From positions 1 through 64,000 of the IMG/VR virus record IMGVR_UViG_3300044846_004348: a stretch of 64,000 nt of DNA, one strand, 5' to 3'. A model generated the notes under the pieces. The model saw only the letters and a program-made list of their open reading frames with translations. It did not search any database and was not told the origin of the DNA. Of this stretch, positions 60,494 through 64,000 are shown piece by piece. The stretch's first letter is position 1. Each line of letters begins with the position of its first letter. A program made the position numbers and the translations under genes. Source of the DNA: a virus.

Positions 60494-63153
60494 GTAACCA
60501 TAAAGATGCAAATGGAAGACTAGCTAGTGCTGCTACTTGGTATGCAAACATAGATTGGAAAATTCTTCCGTGCTACGGAATTATTGATGGCAGATGTACT
60601 TGTAGTCAGCCTCACGCTGAGCCAAAAGATATGGGAAAGCATCCAAGTATTGACCAGTGGAATACACGAGCCACGTCTGATGTAAATCAAATATCAAATT
60701 GGTGGAACTCTAATCCAGAAAATAATATTGGTGTTTACTGTGCTCCTAGCGGTTTTTTTGTAATCGACATTGACCCTAGATCTGGTGGCGTTGAATCTTT
60801 TGACAAATTTGAATCTTATGTAGATGGTGCACTTCCTCCAACAGTAGAAGCCTTTACTGGTGAATACAACGTTCAAGGAAAAATTGTTAGAGGTAGACAT
60901 CTTTTCTATAAGTGTGATCCAACAGAAGAGTTAGTTGGAAACTTAATTAAAGCTGGATTTAAAGGCGTAGATATTAAACATAATGGATATGTTCTTATCT
61001 CTCCTTCTCGTCATTTTTCTGGGAATTGCTACGACTGGAAGAGTGGTCATGCCCCTTGGGAAATTGAAATGGCAGAGGCCCCAGAAGAACTTCTATCTGT
61101 AATCAGAAAACGTTCAAGAAAAATTGGTAGTAGAACTTCTTTAGGTACCACCGATTGGGACGAAATATTTGGAGATCTTGATTACGAAAAAGATCGAGTA
61201 GATATTGAAAGAATGATGAAAGAGGGTATAGATGAAGGCTCTCGTGCTGTAGATATTTACAAGTTAACTTGTGCTCTTGCTAATAAATATGGAGTAGAAG
61301 ATGATCTAAAGAAAAAAGCTATTGAAGTTTTAATGATGGAGTTTAATCACACTAAAGTTAGACCTCCTCTTCCATTAGAAGGAACTAACGGTTTACTTCA
61401 CCATGTCCGTAGAGCAATAGATTTTGTTTCTGCTAATCCAATAATTGGAAAAATTGCACCTAAAACTCTTGAGTGGTTACAAACTACTGGAAGAAAAATA
61501 TCTGAAAATTCAGGAACTGAAACTAAAACTGTAGAAAGATCTCTACAACCTTTAACTGGTGTAGTTAGACCTCAGATAGTAACAACTAATGCTGCTCTAC
61601 CAGGAACTATTGCTGGGTCAATTGCTGAGTCTATTGAAAATGGTGACTCTATTTCATTTGCAACTTCTCTACATAACATGGATGTTCCTTTAGATCCAGA
61701 TGCTGTATCTGAAAATGACGGTGGAGAAATAGGTGGTCGTTCTATGACAGACACTGGTAATGGTCGTAGATTGATAGATACCTTTGGTCAAATTATTCGT
61801 TACTCGGAAGGTTTGGGTTGGTTTCAATGGGATGGAACTTGTTGGTTACCAGACAAGGAAGCACTTGGAGTTCAAGAACTAGCAAAAAACTTAGCGTCAA
61901 TAATTAGTCAAGAAACTAAAAATTACGAAAGTAATACCGATAAGCAAATGGAAATTATAAAATTTGCACACTCTTCTAAATCAAATGCAAGAATTGACGC
62001 TTCAATTAAAAGTGCTAACTCTGATCCAAGAATTATGGTTCCAGTTGAAAAGTGGGATTCTGATGAGAATTTGATAGGTGTTGCAAACGGAGTTATAGAT
62101 TTAAAAACTGGAGAACTTCTAAAAGGTCGTCCAGATTTGTACATCAGCAAAAGAGCTCCAGTTTCTTACAGCCCAGGTATAAGAAATATTAGGTGGGAAC
62201 AATTTATTGATTTTGCTACTGGAGGAGATAAAGAACTTCAAGACTGGATCCAACGCGCTGCTGGTTATACATTAACTGGCTCTCGCAAGTACGACGTTAT
62301 GTTTTTAGTTTATGGCCCTGCTGGCTCTGGTAAAAATACATTAGTTGAAGCAATAGTTAAAGCTTTAGGTACAGATCAATATGCTTTTCCTTTTGATTCA
62401 ACAATTTTGGCTCAGGGAGACGGTAAAGCAAATAGTTCTGATTTATACCATTGGGCAGAACTTCGTGGTAAAAGAATGATTTGGGTCGACGAATTACCTG
62501 ATTCAGAAAGACTCAAAGAAAACTCTGTTAAAAAATTAACTGGTTCATCTGAAATTTCTGCTCGTTCTCCTGGTGGTAGACCTTTCAGTTTTTCTTCTAG
62601 AGCAAAGCTTTGGATTACAACTAACCACAGACCAATTATCAATGATGATGCTATGTGGCGTCGTATTAGAGCAATACCTTTAACAAAGGTGCCAGAAACA
62701 TCTGACCCTGATCTAAAAGAATATATTTTTAGTCCAGAGGGTGCTTTGCCAGCAGTCCTTGCTTGGGCTGTTGAAGGTGCTGTAAAAATTCTTAGTTCAA
62801 GTTCTAGAGATGCTTTAGGAATGTGTACTGCTGTTAAAGAAGCATCAGAAATGTATCGTAAAACTGAAGACAGAATTGGTATGTTCCTTGATGAGGAAAC
62901 TAATGCTGTTGATGGAGCAGTAGTTAGTATTAAAGAACTTTATGGTACTTACCAAATTTGGAGTGATTCTCGTGGTGAGAGGGCTATGACACAAATTGCT
63001 TTCGACAAAAAACTTCGTGAAAGAGGTTTTGACGTTGTAGGAAATGGTAGTCAAGCAATTATAAATAACCTTTCTCAAAAGCCAAGGGCAGTTAGAAGTC
63101 CTGAAGAAAACTGGTCTCATCTAACAAGAAGTGCTTCATTTAACAAATACTAA
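60490..63153 (+). CDS. PrimPol primase - SF3 (D5-like) helicase
   Basis: 887 residues. The N-terminal PrimPol domain has GRCTCSQPHAEP, MGKHPSIDQWNTRATSDV, NIGVYCAPSGFFVIDIDPRS (catalytic DxD at about 92-94) and HYNGYV-like downstream strands. The C-terminal half is a D5/SF3 helicase with VYGPAGSGKNTLVEAIVKAL (about 605-620), RMIWVDELPDSERLKENSV (about 660-680) and WITTNHRPIINDDAMWRRIR (sensor region). It primes and unwinds DNA for the family A polymerase encoded on the far side of the window. The helicase is the strongest part of the call. Confidence 0.88.
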   Translation: MSNHKDANGRLASAATWYANIDWKILPCYGIIDGRCTCSQPHAEPKDMGKHPSIDQWNTRATSDVNQISNWWNSNPENNIGVYCAPSGFFVIDIDPRSGGVESFDKFESYVDGALPPTVEAFTGEYNVQGKIVRGRHLFYKCDPTEELVGNLIKAGFKGVDIKHNGYVLISPSRHFSGNCYDWKSGHAPWEIEMAEAPEELLSVIRKRSRKIGSRTSLGTTDWDEIFGDLDYEKDRVDIERMMKEGIDEGSRAVDIYKLTCALANKYGVEDDLKKKAIEVLMMEFNHTKVRPPLPLEGTNGLLHHVRRAIDFVSANPIIGKIAPKTLEWLQTTGRKISENSGTETKTVERSLQPLTGVVRPQIVTTNAALPGTIAGSIAESIENGDSISFATSLHNMDVPLDPDAVSENDGGEIGGRSMTDTGNGRRLIDTFGQIIRYSEGLGWFQWDGTCWLPDKEALGVQELAKNLASIISQETKNYESNTDKQMEIIKFAHSSKSNARIDASIKSANSDPRIMVPVEKWDSDENLIGVANGVIDLKTGELLKGRPDLYISKRAPVSYSPGIRNIRWEQFIDFATGGDKELQDWIQRAAGYTLTGSRKYDVMFLVYGPAGSGKNTLVEAIVKALGTDQYAFPFDSTILAQGDGKANSSDLYHWAELRGKRMIWVDELPDSERLKENSVKKLTGSSEISARSPGGRPFSFSSRAKLWITTNHRPIINDDAMWRRIRAIPLTKVPETSDPDLKEYIFSPEGALPAVLAWAVEGAVKILSSSSRDALGMCTAVKEASEMYRKTEDRIGMFLDEETNAVDGAVVSIKELYGTYQIWSDSRGERAMTQIAFDKKLRERGFDVVGNGSQAIINNLSQKPRAVRSPEENWSHLTRSASFNKY

Positions 63154-63213
63154 AAATCACCTCTTAAAAAATAAGGTATTTTATAGGTATCTAATTTTTA
63201 AGGAAGGTAATAA

Positions 63214-63873
63214 ATGGTCTGGCCTGTACCAAAAAACTATAAAATCACGACTGCTTTTGCAAAACCAGGAAAAATGTGGACAACAGGACGCCACGAAGGA
63301 GTAGATTTTGCTGCTCCAGTTGGAACTCCTGTTTATGCTGCTGGAGATGGCAAAGTAATTGGAACTGGTATTTGGGGAAGTGCTTACGGAAGTAAGTCTC
63401 TTGTAATTCAACACGGAAAACTTTATGTTATGTACGCTCATATGAGCGAGTTATTTGTTAAAAAAGGTGACACCGTTAAAGGTGGACAAGAAGTTGGAAA
63501 AGTTGGTAAAGAAGGAAATGTTACGGGTCCTCATCTTCACTTAGAGGCTCAAGCAAAACCAACTTGGACTCGTGGTGGTGGAATTGATCCAGCAGAACTT
63601 CTTGCAAGTGGCGGAGGTTCGGCTCCAGTTGCCGCTGCTCCAGTTGCCGCTGCTCCAGTTGCAAATCCAAAAGCATACCCTGGTAATCCAGTAAAACTTG
63701 GAGATAAGGGTCCTCACATTGCTGAACTACGTAAAGCATTGGGTCTTAGTGCTGGTACTACTTATGATGCTAAAGCTGTCGAGGCTGTTAAAAAAATTCA
63801 AGCAGCAAATAAAGCTTTGGGTACTCCAGATGGAGTTATTGGTCCAAAGAGTTGGAAAGCAATCGTAAAATAA
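63214..63873 (+). CDS. Endolysin: M23 peptidase with peptidoglycan-binding domain
   Basis: 219 residues; AAGGAAGG site before ATG. Residues 1-130 are an M23 lysostaphin-type peptidase with His27-x3-Asp31 (RHEGVDFAAP), His76 (YAHMS) and the His107-x-His109 pair (GPHLHLEA), the full zinc and catalytic set. A Pro/Ala linker (about 136-155) leads to a PG_binding_1-type domain (VKLGDKGPHIAELRKALGLS, VIGPKSWKAI). No signal peptide, so a holin or other release route would be needed. It would cleave peptide cross-links of host peptidoglycan. Confidence 0.88.
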   Translation: MVWPVPKNYKITTAFAKPGKMWTTGRHEGVDFAAPVGTPVYAAGDGKVIGTGIWGSAYGSKSLVIQHGKLYVMYAHMSELFVKKGDTVKGGQEVGKVGKEGNVTGPHLHLEAQAKPTWTRGGGIDPAELLASGGGSAPVAAAPVAAAPVANPKAYPGNPVKLGDKGPHIAELRKALGLSAGTTYDAKAVEAVKKIQAANKALGTPDGVIGPKSWKAIVK

Positions 63874-64000
63874 TTAAGGATTAATAATCCTTGCACCGCG
63901 GCTGCCAGTTGAACTTCTAAAATTAGGAATTCTTCTGGCAGCTGGTGATTTTGCAGTAATTCTTCCACCCATAAATCCTTGTGGTGGTTTAATTAATAAC
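63874..64000 (-). CDS. C-terminal fragment of a leftward gene cut by the window edge
   Basis: The frame is open from the right edge to a TAA at 63876-63874, giving 41 residues. They are basic and Gly/Arg-rich, including GFMGGRITAKSPAARRIPNF and ending SRGARIINP. It abuts the endolysin stop with no gap. No family recognised from this fragment. Confidence 0.55.
   Translation of the reverse strand, partial: LLIKPPQGFMGGRITAKSPAARRIPNFRSSTGSRGARIINP

Overview
The window is part of the genome of a tailed dsDNA phage with a long, non-contractile tail (siphovirus type). It is AT-rich, almost fully coding and built from tightly overlapping genes with strong AGGAG-type ribosome binding sites. Several genes point to an actinobacterial host: two WhiB-like iron-sulfur proteins, an actinophage-style capsid maturation protease, an actinophage-type small HTH protein and a DUF6378-type protein. 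The low GC suggests a low-GC, possibly aquatic, actinobacterium; that host guess is inference. No integrase, repressor/attachment site, tRNA or CRISPR array was seen. Terminase and portal genes are not in the window and presumably lie beyond an edge.

Rightward block 1 (about 2-20,524) is the virion morphogenesis module: protease fusion (cut by the left edge), major capsid protein with a fused acidic scaffold-like N-terminus, a second abundant-looking structural protein, tail tube, a strong terminator, head-tail connectors, tail chaperones with a -1 frameshift, tape measure, distal tail protein, tail tip protein and an S74 self-processing fibre. Rightward block 2 (20,529-30,711) is replication, recombination and regulation: family A DNA polymerase, RuvC-like nuclease, SNF2-type helicase, Cas4/RecB-like nuclease, Sak4-like ATPase, ssDNA-binding-like protein, a glycosyltransferase-like protein, small unknowns and two WhiB-like proteins.

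The leftward block (60,110-30,680) is dominated by more than 25 kb of adhesion and fibre genes: at least six collagen-like (GPTG-repeat) proteins that share interchangeable modules, a seven-bladed propeller, a fibrinogen/intelectin-like protein, a 2863-residue giant repeat protein and a carbohydrate-binding-like protein. It ends in a three-gene operon of a flavin-dependent halogenase, a membrane protein and a family 2 glycosyltransferase. Its upstream part carries a metallophosphoesterase, a small HTH protein and a membrane protein. A short rightward block (60,272-63,873) encodes an excisionase-like HTH protein, a PrimPol/SF3 helicase and an M23 endolysin. A gene fragment on the minus strand enters from the right edge.

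The most notable content is: (i) a halogenase that keeps the catalytic residues, in an operon with a glycosyltransferase; (ii) a cupredoxin domain with a complete type 1 copper ligand set at the end of a collagen-like fibre; (iii) one small beta-rich repeat family spread through tail tube, distal tail, tail tip, giant adhesin and lectin genes on both strands; and (iv) a WhiB domain fused to a zinc ribbon and a basic tail.
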